A DNA stretch of 57,815 nt from Lacrimispora defluvii (GCA_013036995.1 JAAOXG010000023.1:1-57815); one strand, 5' to 3'; shown: positions 1-10,746, counted from the stretch's first letter. The notes: generated from the sequence alone by a model not told the origin. Program-made: numbers and translations.

Positions 1-96
1 GGTATATCATACCAAAGCTTTTGACAAAAGTCAACATATTTTTTGAAATATTTTAATAATTTTGAAAAACATGATTTTCATAACAATCGTGGCAGA

Positions 97-138
97 AAAG
101 GAGCCCATCTCTTTTAGCAGATGAGCTCCTTTTTTCCA
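97..138. terminator. Bidirectional hairpin terminator
   Basis: An inverted repeat (AAGGAGC...ATCT pairing with AGAT...GCTCCTT) is followed by six T on the plus strand and by four T on the minus strand. It sits just past the stop of the minus-strand SEC-C gene, so it probably ends that transcript. It may also stop plus-strand transcription entering from the left. Confidence 0.7.
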
Positions 139-146
139 ACTATAGG

Positions 147-1661
147 TCAGGCATTTTTGCCGCAGCATTTCTTGTATTTCTTACCGCTATTGCAGGGGCA
201 GGCATCATTGGGATAGATCTTCTGAATATTCTTCCTTTGAACACTCACTTCATTAAAACCTTTCATTACCATCTCATAAGGTTTATGTCCCCTGTTTAGC
301 ACCATTCGGGTATTGTTCCAGATATCAGTCACAATTACAGCAAGCTTCTCCATATGTTCGGAATATTCCATGAGTATTCCTGCTGCCTCTAAATCGTTTA
401 CAACTTCCTGAAGCTGTCCGCCCATACTGATCTCAGCCTGAACCTGGCGGAGAATAAGAGGAATCATGTCATCCGGCACACTTAATTCAGAAATCAGGAA
501 TTCACTAAGCCTGCTTAATTCGCCCCCCATTAAAAATCCGGAATTATCCGCCATAAAGCGGATCTCCTGCTGAGCAGGAATATAATAGGGAACTTTCTTC
601 TGCGTAAGCAAAAGATGGGTATAGCTTTTTTGCTCTGCCAGTGCTGCATCTACAAAATTACCATCGATATAAGTTACCATTAAACGATAAGGTCTTAAAG
701 ATTCGTATGCGCTTAAAAGTTCCTCCACTGTCAGCTTCTTTTCTTCATACTTATTAAATGTTTCCAAAAGGACAGATGGAGGGGTTATGGCATACAGGGA
801 ATTGGCAGCACAGATATAGTCACCGATTCTGCTTATGCGGCTGCGCTCTTCCTGGAACTTAGCAGTATTAAATGCTTCGTATGCTTTTACAACTTCCTCT
901 GCAATCAGAAAACTGCGGTCTGCTCCGGAGGTTATATATCCTCCCGCATATAGATATTCTAAATTTTGTTCTTCCAATAAGTTCAGCTTTGTACAGCCGG
1001 ATATTATCTTCTCAAATGCATTCATTTCACAATCACGAACACAAAGAAAATAAGGCTTCATTATTTTTTCATTTAATATGTAAGAAATGGTCTTCTTCCC
1101 CAATTCTTCTTTATTTAACTTACTGGTTCCAGTCATATGATGTCTTTTCGCTATTTCCAGTATGCTGTTTTTATCGTAGCAGTCAAAAATATCTGAAATA
1201 ATGATGTGCTCAGATCCGTCAGCCATCTGTTCCAGACGCAGATTCACTGCCGCCATATCATATTCCATTCCATTATCAGATGTACCTTCGCCTTTATATT
1301 TAATAACTCTGGCTGCGGTCTCCTCATACTCATCTATATAGTCTTCTGTCTGAATTGTAAACTCCCAGTTACTGGTGCCATAAGACACATATGTAAATTT
1401 GGAATCCTTTCCTATCTGGTCGTTAATGGCTTGGGCTGTTGGAAGATACTGATAGTTTCCCGTCCGTTCTATATTATCTGAGGCCACCCGTATTTTCTCT
1501 GAACGAAATTCAAATTGATACGGTGTTTGGCCAGACCAGCAAAATGACGCCTGAATCGTATAGTGAAGTGTTTCAAACGTTACTCCTTGCGGTACCAGAA
1601 TCCTTCTCCAGATCGGCGGCTTGCTTCCTTTGATCGTGATTTTCAGTTGATATGCTCCCAT
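147..1661 (-). CDS. pRiA4b ORF3-like protein with C-terminal SEC-C zinc motif
   Basis: A 504-aa protein. The N-terminus (YQLKITIKGSKPPIWRRI) is typical of the pRiA4b ORF-3-like fold, named after a plasmid gene and found in many bacterial chromosomes without a firm function. The last 20 residues contain CPCNSGKKYKKCC, a SEC-C zinc-binding motif like that at the SecA C-terminus. The long middle part (about 150-480) is not one I recognise. An upstream in-frame ATG exists at 1676, but GGAGG at 1670-1674 lies 8 nt before the ATG at 1661, so 1661 is the better start. The gene stands alone, divergent from the pst operon. SEC-C often marks proteins that contact other proteins or the ribosome. The function is unknown. 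Confidence 0.8.
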   Translation of the reverse strand: MGAYQLKITIKGSKPPIWRRILVPQGVTFETLHYTIQASFCWSGQTPYQFEFRSEKIRVASDNIERTGNYQYLPTAQAINDQIGKDSKFTYVSYGTSNWEFTIQTEDYIDEYEETAARVIKYKGEGTSDNGMEYDMAAVNLRLEQMADGSEHIIISDIFDCYDKNSILEIAKRHHMTGTSKLNKEELGKKTISYILNEKIMKPYFLCVRDCEMNAFEKIISGCTKLNLLEEQNLEYLYAGGYITSGADRSFLIAEEVVKAYEAFNTAKFQEERSRISRIGDYICAANSLYAITPPSVLLETFNKYEEKKLTVEELLSAYESLRPYRLMVTYIDGNFVDAALAEQKSYTHLLLTQKKVPYYIPAQQEIRFMADNSGFLMGGELSRLSEFLISELSVPDDMIPLILRQVQAEISMGGQLQEVVNDLEAAGILMEYSEHMEKLAVIVTDIWNNTRMVLNRGHKPYEMVMKGFNEVSVQRKNIQKIYPNDACPCNSGKKYKKCCGKNA

Positions 1662-1834
1662 GAAAACGTCCTCCATTCTCGTATCCTTTGTATCCGTTCT
1701 TAAAAATTACGGAATCATTTTTTGTTATCTCCATAATAAAATGCACGTAACAATTTACCACATTTTCTCCCATTCTGTCCAGTCCATCCCGTTATTTTTA
1801 TAAAGAATAAAGGGATTTTTCCGTAATTCAGCGG

Positions 1835-1852
1835 TTTTTACCGTTTTTACCG
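1835..1852. repeat. Perfect 9-bp tandem repeat
   Basis: TTTTTACCG occurs twice with no gap, in the 387-bp space between the SEC-C gene and pstS. It could be part of an operator or be chance. Apart from the Pho-box and promoter region at 1934-1999, I see nothing else defined in this gap. Confidence 0.3.
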
Positions 1853-1933
1853 GACGGGAAAGAATAGATTATGAATCTAGACTACTATTCTGCAGATACT
1901 GGTTTTAGAAGAATTATACACCAGTTGCCGTGT

Positions 1934-1961
1934 TTTACACAAGCTTTACAGACTCTATACC
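1934..1961 (+). promoter_or_regulatory. Pho-box-like direct repeats upstream of pstS
   Basis: TTTACA at 1934 and again at 1945, with a third, weaker copy (TATACC) at 1956, gives an 11-bp period. PhoP boxes of Bacillus-type Firmicutes are TT(A/T)ACA repeats at about 11-bp spacing upstream of the -35. Placement just ahead of the pst promoter fits activation by phosphate starvation. The binding protein itself is inferred; no PhoPR pair is adjacent. Confidence 0.6.
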
Positions 1962-1970
1962 AAAACATGA

Positions 1971-1999
1971 TTTCAGAAAAAAGTACCGACTGCTATACT
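1971..1999 (+). promoter_or_regulatory. Probable pstS promoter
   Basis: An extended -10 (TGCTATACT, hexamer 1994-1999) has a poor -35 (TTTCAG, 1971-1976) 17 bp upstream. A weak -35 with activator repeats just upstream is what a PhoP-activated promoter would look like. Confidence 0.55.
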
Positions 2000-2048
2000 C
2001 CAACTTGTAAGCGAAAGCAATTTAAAAAGAAAAGAGGAGATAGTAATT

Positions 2049-2975
2049 ATGAAAAAAAATTTAATGAAAATACTTGCAGCAGCTGGTATGGCTGTGTTAA
2101 CAATGGGAGCATTAGCCGGATGCGGAAATAGCACGACTGAGACAACGGCAGCCGGAACAAAAGCGGCTGAAACAACTGCAGGTACAACCCAGACAACGAC
2201 TGCTGCTGCCACAACAACAGCTAAGGCCGCTGCAGAATTAAAGGGTTCTATCAGTATGGTTGGTTCTACCTCAATGGAAAAGCTTGCAACTGCTTTAAGT
2301 GAAGTATTTATGGAAAAATATCCCGGCGTTACCGTACAGGCTGAGTTTGTTGGTTCTGGAGCAGGAATTGAAGCTGTTACCAACGGCGCTGCTGATATCG
2401 GAAATGCTTCCCGTAATTTAAAAGATGAAGAAAAATCGAAAGGAATTGTTGAAAATATAGTAGCAATTGATGGTATTGCGGTAGTAACCGATCCTTCTAA
2501 CAAAGTTGAAAATCTGACAAAGGATCAGCTGATTGCCATCTATAACGGAACTACCACCAGCTGGAAAGATTTAGGCGGTGCTGATCAGCCTATTGTAGTC
2601 ATTGGACGTGAATCCGGGTCTGGTACAAGAAGTGCATTTGAAGAGCTATTAAAGCTGGAAGACAAATGTAAATACAGCAACGAACTTGACAGTACTGGTG
2701 CAGTAATGGCAAAGGTAGCATCTACTCCAGGCTCCATTGGCTACGTTTCTCTTGATGTACTCGACAAAACTGTAAAAACATTAAAGCTGGAGAATACTGA
2801 TCCTACACCAGAGAACATCAAAGCAGGTTCCTACTTCTTAAGCCGTCCCTTTGTTATGGCAACCAAAGGTGATATCTCCAAGCAGAACGATAATGTAAAA
2901 GCATTATTCGATTATATCCATTCTGATGAAGGAAAAGAATTAGTAAAATCTGTTGGTTTAATCCCAGCTAACTAA
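2049..2975 (+). CDS. pstS: Phosphate ABC transporter substrate-binding lipoprotein PstS
   Basis: A 308-aa secreted lipoprotein. The signal peptide ends in the lipobox LAGC with the lipidated cysteine at residue 25. An Ala/Thr-rich linker (about 28-62) follows, then a type II periplasmic-binding domain. The phosphate-binding signature regions are visible: GSTSMEKL near the start, GSGAGIEA, GAADIGNASR, and GRESGSGTRSAFEE. A GAGGAG ribosome site lies 9 nt before the ATG. It captures phosphate outside the membrane and hands it to PstCA. It is the first gene of pstSCAB-phoU. A stem-loop between pstS and pstC may raise its level over the membrane subunits. Confidence 0.95.
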   Translation: MKKNLMKILAAAGMAVLTMGALAGCGNSTTETTAAGTKAAETTAGTTQTTTAAATTTAKAAAELKGSISMVGSTSMEKLATALSEVFMEKYPGVTVQAEFVGSGAGIEAVTNGAADIGNASRNLKDEEKSKGIVENIVAIDGIAVVTDPSNKVENLTKDQLIAIYNGTTTSWKDLGGADQPIVVIGRESGSGTRSAFEELLKLEDKCKYSNELDSTGAVMAKVASTPGSIGYVSLDVLDKTVKTLKLENTDPTPENIKAGSYFLSRPFVMATKGDISKQNDNVKALFDYIHSDEGKELVKSVGLIPAN

Positions 2976-3020
2976 TCGGAACAGGGATAGCCGTTCCTTC
3001 CTATATTGAATGCACTACAT

Positions 3021-3053
3021 GGGGACGCAGCTGAATGCTTTAGCTACGTCCCC
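3021..3053 (+). promoter_or_regulatory. Intercistronic stem-loop between pstS and pstC
   Basis: GGGGACG (3021-3027) pairs with CGTCCCC (3047-3053), and inner AGCT/AGCT extends the stem around a single mismatch. No T-run follows, so it is not a classic terminator. Such hairpins often protect the upstream mRNA or partly attenuate, giving more binding protein than permease. Confidence 0.55.
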
Positions 3054-3075
3054 ATCTCACGAAAGGAGCCATTAT

Positions 3076-4014
3076 ATGCAACCAAAGTCTTATTCCATAT
3101 TTGGCGGTCACGGAAGTAAATCTGGTATTGAACATGCTGCAGAAGTGATATTTACCATCTGCGGCTTCTTTGCTGTTCTGGCTGTGGCGTCAATCAGTAT
3201 TTATATGTTAACAAGCGGCACTCCTGCATTGCTTAAAGTGGGAATTCTGGATATTTTATTTGGTTCTGTCTGGAAGCCAGATGCGGCCGTACCCAGCTTT
3301 GGAATTCTATATGTTATCTTAACCTCAATTGTTGGTACTGCTCTTGCTATCTTAATAGGCGTTCCCATTGGTGTAATGACATCGGTGTTTCTGGCAGAGG
3401 TTGCCCCTCAAAAACTGGCTGATATCGTCCGGCCTGCAGTCGAACTTTTAGCTGGGATTCCATCTGTCATTTATGGTCTTTTAGGAATTCTCATATTGAA
3501 TCCGGTTATGTACGATCTGGAACTGAAGATTTTTAAAGGCTCTCCCACCCATCAGTTTACGGGCGGAGCTAATTTAATTTCGGCGGTACTGGTCCTCGCC
3601 CTTATGATTCTTCCGACTGTAATCAATATCAGTGAAACAGCCCTCCGCTCTGTTCCACAGCATTTTAGAAGTGCCTCCCTGGCATTGGGCGCAACAAAGA
3701 TTCAGACCATCTTCCATGTGGTAATTCCTGCTGCAAAATCGGGTATTATAACTGCCATAGTTCTGGGTACCGGCAGAGCGATCGGTGAAGCCATGGCAAT
3801 TAGTCTGGTATCAGGAAGCTCTGTAAACTTTCCGCTGCCCTTCCATTCCGTCCGCTTCCTTACAACAGCCATTGTATCAGAAATGTCCTATGCCTCCGGC
3901 CTTCATAAGCAGGTTCTGTTTACCATCGGACTTGTCCTGTTTGTCTTCATTATGATGATAAACGTAATTCTCAACAGTCTTTTAAAGAAAGGGGCGGATA
4001 AAAATGACAAATGA
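3076..4014 (+). CDS. pstC: Phosphate ABC transporter permease PstC
   Basis: A 312-aa inner-membrane permease with about six hydrophobic segments and the binding-protein-dependent transport signature (ETALRSVP...SLALGATKIQTIFHVVIPAA, the EAA loop that docks PstB). The reading frame is open upstream to an ATG at 3010, but AAAGGAG at 3062-3068 points to the ATG at 3076, and the extra residues would run through the stem-loop. It pairs with PstA to form the channel. Its 3' end overlaps pstA by 11 nt, which implies translational coupling. Confidence 0.93.
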   Translation: MQPKSYSIFGGHGSKSGIEHAAEVIFTICGFFAVLAVASISIYMLTSGTPALLKVGILDILFGSVWKPDAAVPSFGILYVILTSIVGTALAILIGVPIGVMTSVFLAEVAPQKLADIVRPAVELLAGIPSVIYGLLGILILNPVMYDLELKIFKGSPTHQFTGGANLISAVLVLALMILPTVINISETALRSVPQHFRSASLALGATKIQTIFHVVIPAAKSGIITAIVLGTGRAIGEAMAISLVSGSSVNFPLPFHSVRFLTTAIVSEMSYASGLHKQVLFTIGLVLFVFIMMINVILNSLLKKGADKNDK

Positions 4015-4912
4015 TCTCACAATACCTGTTCATAGGGATTCCATTATTGTAAATAGTATTTATAATGGTAAGAAAAGAGTTTCAGACTCTCTTCTTATAA
4101 TACTTATTTATTTATGCGCCCTGATATCAATTTTTATTCTTATGGGCATCATGGGATATGTGTTTGTAAGAGGAGTTCCCCAGATAAATGTTTCATTTTT
4201 AACTACAGTGCCAAGCACCATAAAAGGAACCTTTGGTATACTGGGAAATATAGTCAATACATTGTATGTGGTAGCAATTACACTGGTTATCGCAACCCCT
4301 CTTGGTGTGGGCTCTGCCATTTATTTAAACGAATATGCAAAAGGGGGTAAAGTGGTTCGTATTATCGAGTTTACCACAGAAACATTATCCGGTATCCCTT
4401 CCATTATATTTGGACTTTTTGGGTATGTATTCTTTGGCACTACGTTAGGACTTGGTTATTCCATACTGACCGGTGCGCTGACCTTATCCATTATGGTTCT
4501 TCCGCTTATTACACGAACCACACAGGAAGCTTTAAAAACTGTTCCAGAAAGTTACCGCTCCGGCGCATTGGGAATCGGTGCAACGAAATGGTATATGATC
4601 CGCACTATTTTGCTTCCCAGCGCAATGCCTGGAATTGTAACGGGAATAATTCTGGCAATCGGACGAATTGTAGGGGAATCTGCAGCTTTGCTTTTTACAG
4701 CAGGCAGCGGTTATATACTCCCCAAAAGCTTCCTGGGAAAGATATTTGAATCCGGCGGAACACTGACCATTCAGCTTTATCTTTGCATGCAGAAAGCAAA
4801 ATATGACGAGGCCTTTGGAATTGCTGTGGTACTGCTTGTTATCGTACTTGCAATAAATGGTCTTGCCAAATATCTGTCCCATAAATTCAACACGGAGGCG
4901 AAAGAATCGTGA
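4004..4912 (+). CDS. pstA: Phosphate ABC transporter permease PstA
   Basis: A 302-aa membrane protein with about six transmembrane segments and the EAA-type loop ([24 protein letters not shown]) facing the ATPase. It is the second half of the phosphate channel with PstC. The start lies inside the end of pstC, and the stop is shared with the pstB start (GTGA). Length and motif order are normal for PstA. Confidence 0.93.
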   Translation: MTNDLTIPVHRDSIIVNSIYNGKKRVSDSLLIILIYLCALISIFILMGIMGYVFVRGVPQINVSFLTTVPSTIKGTFGILGNIVNTLYVVAITLVIATPLGVGSAIYLNEYAKGGKVVRIIEFTTETLSGIPSIIFGLFGYVFFGTTLGLGYSILTGALTLSIMVLPLITRTTQEALKTVPESYRSGALGIGATKWYMIRTILLPSAMPGIVTGIILAIGRIVGESAALLFTAGSGYILPKSFLGKIFESGGTLTIQLYLCMQKAKYDEAFGIAVVLLVIVLAINGLAKYLSHKFNTEAKES

Positions 4913-5673
4913 ATACAAATACAATTAAAATATCCACCAGCCAATTAAATTTATACTATGGCACGAATCACGCTTTAAAAGACGTGAATATGGAACTTTA
5001 CACGAACAAAATCACTGCATTTATCGGACCTTCCGGTTGCGGCAAATCAACTTACTTAAAGACCTTAAACCGCATGAATGATTTGATCCCGGGTGTTAAA
5101 ATTGAAGGTGAAGTACTTTTAGACGGAGAAAACATCTACGACTCAAGAGTTGACACTACACTGTTGCGCAAAAAAATCGGTATGGTATTCCAACAGCCCA
5201 ATCCGTTCCCCATGAGTATCTACGATAATGTAGCTTACGGTCCCAGAATTCATGGCATCAAGAATAAATCTGAGCTTGATGATATTGTGGAAAAAAGCCT
5301 GAAAGGTGCTGCACTTTGGGAGGAAGTTTCCGGTCGTCTAAAGAAATCCGCACTTGGTCTTTCCGGCGGCCAGCAGCAGCGCCTCTGCATAGCCAGAGCC
5401 TTAGCTGTGGAACCTGAAGTTCTGTTAATGGATGAACCCACCTCAGCCCTTGATCCTATTTCCACGTTGAAAATTGAGGATTTAATGGATGAGTTAAAGG
5501 AAAAATATACAGTTGCAATTGTAACTCATAACATGCAGCAGGCAACCCGTATTGCTGATCACACCGCTTTCTTTCTGGTAGGTGAAGTTGTGGAATATGC
5601 TCCGACTACCGAGCTGTTTACTGCTCCGAAAGACTCCAGGACAGAGGATTATATCACAGGCCGTTTTGGCTGA
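4909..5673 (+). CDS. pstB: Phosphate ABC transporter ATP-binding protein PstB
   Basis: A 254-aa ATPase of the phosphate importer. Visible motifs are Walker A (GPSGCGKST), the Q-loop ([10 protein letters not shown], typical of PstB), the ABC signature (LSGGQQQR), Walker B ([13 protein letters not shown]) and the switch histidine (VTHNMQQA). It starts with GTG at 4909, 4 nt inside pstA, with GGAGG at 4894-4898. It energises phosphate uptake through PstCA. Confidence 0.96.
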   Translation: MNTNTIKISTSQLNLYYGTNHALKDVNMELYTNKITAFIGPSGCGKSTYLKTLNRMNDLIPGVKIEGEVLLDGENIYDSRVDTTLLRKKIGMVFQQPNPFPMSIYDNVAYGPRIHGIKNKSELDDIVEKSLKGAALWEEVSGRLKKSALGLSGGQQQRLCIARALAVEPEVLLMDEPTSALDPISTLKIEDLMDELKEKYTVAIVTHNMQQATRIADHTAFFLVGEVVEYAPTTELFTAPKDSRTEDYITGRFG

Positions 5674-5705
5674 TTTATGATTAAACGTATAAAGGAGATA
5701 TAAAT

Positions 5706-6368
5706 ATGACAACAAGAGTGAATTATGAGCATGAATTAAATCTTTTAAATGATGACATTAAGGAAATGGGACGTTTGGTGGAAAATTCCATTGAACAGTG
5801 TTTTATCGCCTTTGAAGATCAGGACTTTGAAAAAGCAGAAGATATTATAAAGGGTGACCGTACCATTAATGATCTGGAACGTTCCATAGAGGCACGGTGC
5901 CTCTCTCTTATTCTTCGACAACAGCCGGTGGCCGGAGATTTAAGGGTGGTTTCCAGTGCTTTAAAGGTGGTTACAGACTTAGAGCGAATCGGGGATCATG
6001 CATCTGATATCGCTGAACTGATTCTTCGCATCAAAGGGGAGCATGTCTATCATGTAGTTCGCCATATCCCTTCCATGGCAACTGCTGCCAGAGAGATGGT
6101 AAGATGTTCCATTGAGGCATTTATTAAACAGGATTTAAGTACTGCAAAGGAAATTGAGAAGCAGGATGATGTGGTGGATGAACTGTTTGGCAAGGTAAAG
6201 GTTGATGTGGTAGACTTATTGAAACAGTCCACGGAGCATATTGACCAGTGTATAGATTTGCTGATGATTGCCAAATACCTGGAGCGAATCGGAGATCATG
6301 CAGTAAATGTATGCGAATGGACAGAATTTGCAAAAACAGGCGCTTTGAAGAATGTAAGGATCTTATAA
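5706..6368 (+). CDS. phoU: Phosphate signalling protein PhoU
   Basis: A 220-aa all-helical protein made of two PhoU repeats. Each has the metal-binding E/D-rich pattern ending in ERIGDHA (DLERIGDHASD near 95 and LERIGDHAVN near 194). PhoU links PstSCAB activity to the phosphate sensor kinase and restrains uptake when phosphate is plentiful. It is the last gene of the operon, 32 nt after pstB, with AAAGGAGATATAAAT as ribosome site. The sensor kinase and regulator are not adjacent. Confidence 0.94.
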   Translation: MTTRVNYEHELNLLNDDIKEMGRLVENSIEQCFIAFEDQDFEKAEDIIKGDRTINDLERSIEARCLSLILRQQPVAGDLRVVSSALKVVTDLERIGDHASDIAELILRIKGEHVYHVVRHIPSMATAAREMVRCSIEAFIKQDLSTAKEIEKQDDVVDELFGKVKVDVVDLLKQSTEHIDQCIDLLMIAKYLERIGDHAVNVCEWTEFAKTGALKNVRIL

Positions 6369-6388
6369 AGCATTGTACAATACAAAAT

Positions 6389-6431
6389 GGAGGTACTGCA
6401 TCGTAGACTTATCTACTTATACAGTACCCCC
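6389..6431. terminator. Stem-loop between convergent phoU and bglA
   Basis: GGTACTG (6392-6398) pairs with CAGTACC (6422-6428), extended by GG/CC. An inner helix GTAGA/TCTAC (6403-6416) sits in the loop. The minus-strand side is followed by a short T-run, so it most likely ends the bgl operon. It may also act on phoU. Confidence 0.5.
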
Positions 6432-6453
6432 ACTGCTGTCATCGCAGCTTTTA

Positions 6454-7887
<1,434 letters not shown>

Positions 7888-9738
7888 TTAAAGTACTGTA
7901 AAAAGTGGCTGACCGCTTTCAACAGCCCCTTCTTCACTTGTAATAATATCCAGATAATTTCCTGTATTGGTCACAATAACCGGGACTACCGTTTCGTATC
8001 CTGCCGCTTCAATAGCCTGTTTATCAAATTCCATTAAAAGATCTCCGGTTTTTACAATATCTCCATCTGCTACATGGGAGGTGAAGTATTTCCCATCCAG
8101 CTCCACCGTATCAATACCGATGTGGATCATTAATTCTACTCCCTCACTGCTTCTAAGTCCAATGACGTGTTTTGTACGGAATACGGTTACAACCTCACCG
8201 TCAAACGGAGCCGTAATTCTACCGTCTGCTGGTTCTACTGCCATCCCTTTTCCTGCAATTTCTTTCGCAAACGTCTCATCACTCACCTTTGAAAGCTTCA
8301 CTTTCCTGCCATTAACAGGACTATAGATCATGATTTTTTTACTCTTTGGAACTGGTTTTCCTGTTTCTCTGCCGTTATCCGCTTCCACAGCTCCGTCAAT
8401 TTCCGGTTCTTTGAATCCATAAAACCAGGTTAATGCAAATGTGATGCAAAAACCAATCATACAGGAAATGAGAGCATGTATTACATTCATTGGGTTTTCC
8501 CCTATAAAAATAGGCAGAGAAAGAAGGCCCGGTGTGCCTGATGTATAACGTACCACTCCCATTAAGCCGGCATAAAAACCGCCTGCCCCACCTCCAAGCA
8601 TAACTGACAGCAATACTTTCCTGTATTTGATGGTGACTCCGTACATGGCAGGTTCTGTAATTCCCATTAAAGCAGTAATTCCTGCGGAAGACGCCTGTTG
8701 TTTAAACTGCCTGTCTTTTGTTTTAAGGGCAACACAGAATGCGGCAGCGCCCTGACAGATGTTTGAAACCAGGCTTCCAGGCCCCATAACAGCCTCATAT
8801 CCGTAAGTACTGTAAGATGTCATCAATATAGGAAGGAAGCTCCAATGCATACCGGTTAAAACCAGCAGGGGCATAAAAGCACCCATGAGCATGGGAACCA
8901 GCCAGCTGACGTGGCTGTTCAGAAAGTCAGTTACTGTTGCAATGACTGTACCAACATAAGAGCCCATAGGCCCCAGTACAATTAATACTATTGGCGCAAC
9001 AATTAAAATGGTCAAAGTCGGTTTCATAAAAAATTTTACCGGTTTGGGTGAAATTTTATCCGCAAAACGTTCTACATAGACCATCAGCCAGACCGCCAGT
9101 ATAATTGGAATTACACTGGATCCATAATTAACCAGTTTAACAGGAAGTCCTAAAAAGAAAACCGGATCACCTGCAGATACCATTTTAGTAAAACCCGGGT
9201 GTAGCAGTATCCCTCCCATCATGACTGCCAGATAGGGATTACAGCCCAATTTCCTGGCGGAAGAAAATGCCAGCATTACCGGTAGAAAATAAAATCCGGC
9301 ATCTGCTATAAAGTTTAATATGGAATAAACCTGTGATTCTTTGTTCATTCCAAAAAGAACACAGATTACCAGAATCGCTTTTATCATACCGGCAGCAGTA
9401 ATTGCCGGAATAACCGGGGTGAAAATGGAAGCAAAAATATCCATTAAAGCATCTAACTTTCCTGTTTTCTGAATAGGAGCTGATGATTCAGTAATCTGGC
9501 CCATTTTTCTTATCTCATCACAAACATTTGACACATCAGTGCCTATAATAATCTGATATTGTCCGGATTTCTTTGCGGCTCCCAACACACCTTGTATTTC
9601 TTTTATTTTATTTAGATCAATCTTTGATTCATCTTTCAGATTCATTCTCAGGCGGGTGGCACAATTATTCAGCTGTGCAATATTTTCGCTGCCGCCTACC
9701 AGCACTAAAATTTCTTTTGCCAATTCATAATGATTCAT
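7888..9738 (-). CDS. bglF: Beta-glucoside PTS permease EIIBCA
   Basis: A 616-aa fused PTS transporter in the order B-C-A. The EIIB domain (1-85) has the phospho-cysteine at C26 in NNCATRLRM. The EIIC membrane domain (about 105-455) has around ten hydrophobic segments. The EIIA(Glc)-type domain (about 480-616) has the phospho-histidine in MIHIGIDTVEL. It imports and phosphorylates a beta-glucoside using PEP. The frame is open upstream to 9843, but AGGAGG 5 nt before the ATG at 9738 fixes the start. It follows the LicT-type antiterminator and precedes the phospho-beta-glucosidase. EIIB is also expected to phosphorylate and inactivate LicT when no sugar is present. Confidence 0.93.
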   Translation of the reverse strand: MNHYELAKEILVLVGGSENIAQLNNCATRLRMNLKDESKIDLNKIKEIQGVLGAAKKSGQYQIIIGTDVSNVCDEIRKMGQITESSAPIQKTGKLDALMDIFASIFTPVIPAITAAGMIKAILVICVLFGMNKESQVYSILNFIADAGFYFLPVMLAFSSARKLGCNPYLAVMMGGILLHPGFTKMVSAGDPVFFLGLPVKLVNYGSSVIPIILAVWLMVYVERFADKISPKPVKFFMKPTLTILIVAPIVLIVLGPMGSYVGTVIATVTDFLNSHVSWLVPMLMGAFMPLLVLTGMHWSFLPILMTSYSTYGYEAVMGPGSLVSNICQGAAAFCVALKTKDRQFKQQASSAGITALMGITEPAMYGVTIKYRKVLLSVMLGGGAGGFYAGLMGVVRYTSGTPGLLSLPIFIGENPMNVIHALISCMIGFCITFALTWFYGFKEPEIDGAVEADNGRETGKPVPKSKKIMIYSPVNGRKVKLSKVSDETFAKEIAGKGMAVEPADGRITAPFDGEVVTVFRTKHVIGLRSSEGVELMIHIGIDTVELDGKYFTSHVADGDIVKTGDLLMEFDKQAIEAAGYETVVPVIVTNTGNYLDIITSEEGAVESGQPLFTVL

Positions 9739-9808
9739 AATATCCTCCTGTGGTGATCTAATATCTATATGAAATAAAAAGGTGTCGACGTTCCTTTTTA
9801 TTAAATCC

Positions 9809-10669
9809 TTAGCGTTTGCTGTCCTTTCTTTCCCTTTCTGCAACCCGGTTTATGTGCAGCATAAAATAAATCATTTCCTCCTGGGAAATCGCAATGTCGT
9901 ATTTTTTAATAAAATAGTCCTTTACTTTATCCGCACACGCCTTTGCCTGAGGCATTTTCATTACGATCTGGTCATAAAGAAAATTATCATCTGACATAAA
10001 TATCTCTTTTTTTAACAGCCTTCTGGCAAAAAAGCGAATGTGAGTAACAAAACGGCTGTAGTTTAATGTATCTTCGTTTAATTCTATCTGATAATGGTAT
10101 TTAACAAGGTTTAGAATGTCATGTTCGATTTCAGCCACAGCCATTGTCTGCTGAATCTCTTCACCGTTCTGTTGGGCATTTATAAAATGAAGAGCAATAA
10201 ATCCAATTTCATCATCAGACAAATGGATTTTTTCATAATACCTGATCAGTTCAAGTGAATTACGTGCCGCCTCATATTCCTTTGAATAATAATTTTTTAT
10301 CTCCCAGAGCAAGGCATTTTTTATAGTCAGTCCTGTTTTATATCTGGATATGGTATAGCTGATGTGATCTGTCAATCCAATATAAATACTGTCGTGAAAT
10401 GTGACGCCCAGTTCCATTTGTGCCTGTTCTATAATTTTATTTGCCAGCTCTACCTGATTTAATGGAACTTCTTTCAATAACGTAATATATTTCGAATAGG
10501 TTTCGGGGGATTCAAATATAAATTTTTTATCAATCTTATCAATGTCCGCCAGATCTCCAATCTGCTTCTGAAATGCTATTCCTCTTCCTAAGAGTATCAC
10601 TTCAGACATTTTATCATCTTCGGCTAAAATAATATTGTTGTTGTATATTTTTTTAACATGATAATTCAT
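9809..10669 (-). CDS. licT: LicT/BglG-family RNA-binding transcription antiterminator
   Basis: A 286-aa protein with an N-terminal CAT RNA-binding domain (about 1-55, start NYHVKKIYNNNIIL) and two PRD domains. The four regulatory histidines typical of the family are present: in LTDHI and IALHF (PRD1), and in VTHIRFF and FMLHIN (PRD2). It binds a RAT hairpin in its own leader and prevents termination when sugar is present; PTS phosphorylation controls it. AAGGAGG lies 10 nt before the ATG at 10669; the longer frame to 10717 would run through the terminator. Confidence 0.94.
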   Translation of the reverse strand: MNYHVKKIYNNNIILAEDDKMSEVILLGRGIAFQKQIGDLADIDKIDKKFIFESPETYSKYITLLKEVPLNQVELANKIIEQAQMELGVTFHDSIYIGLTDHISYTISRYKTGLTIKNALLWEIKNYYSKEYEAARNSLELIRYYEKIHLSDDEIGFIALHFINAQQNGEEIQQTMAVAEIEHDILNLVKYHYQIELNEDTLNYSRFVTHIRFFARRLLKKEIFMSDDNFLYDQIVMKMPQAKACADKVKDYFIKKYDIAISQEEMIYFMLHINRVAERERKDSKR

Positions 10670-10691
10670 CTTCCGATTCCTCCTTAATAAA

Positions 10692-10746
10692 TAAAAAACA
10701 CCTAAATTAGTATGCATAGTTTTATACGCACACTAATTTAGGTGTT
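10692..10746 (-). terminator. Leader terminator of the bgl operon, controlled by LicT
   Basis: On the minus strand a stem of about 15 bp (ACACCTAAATTAGT pairing with ACTAATTTAGGTGT) is followed by TTTTTTATTT, just before the licT ribosome site. Its 5' arm overlaps the 3' part of the RAT element, so the two RNA structures exclude each other. Confidence 0.88.

Noticed and set aside
4532-4924. 130-aa minus-strand ORF inside pstA
   Set aside because: It is antisense to pstA with no ribosome site; the pstA frame has clear permease motifs.
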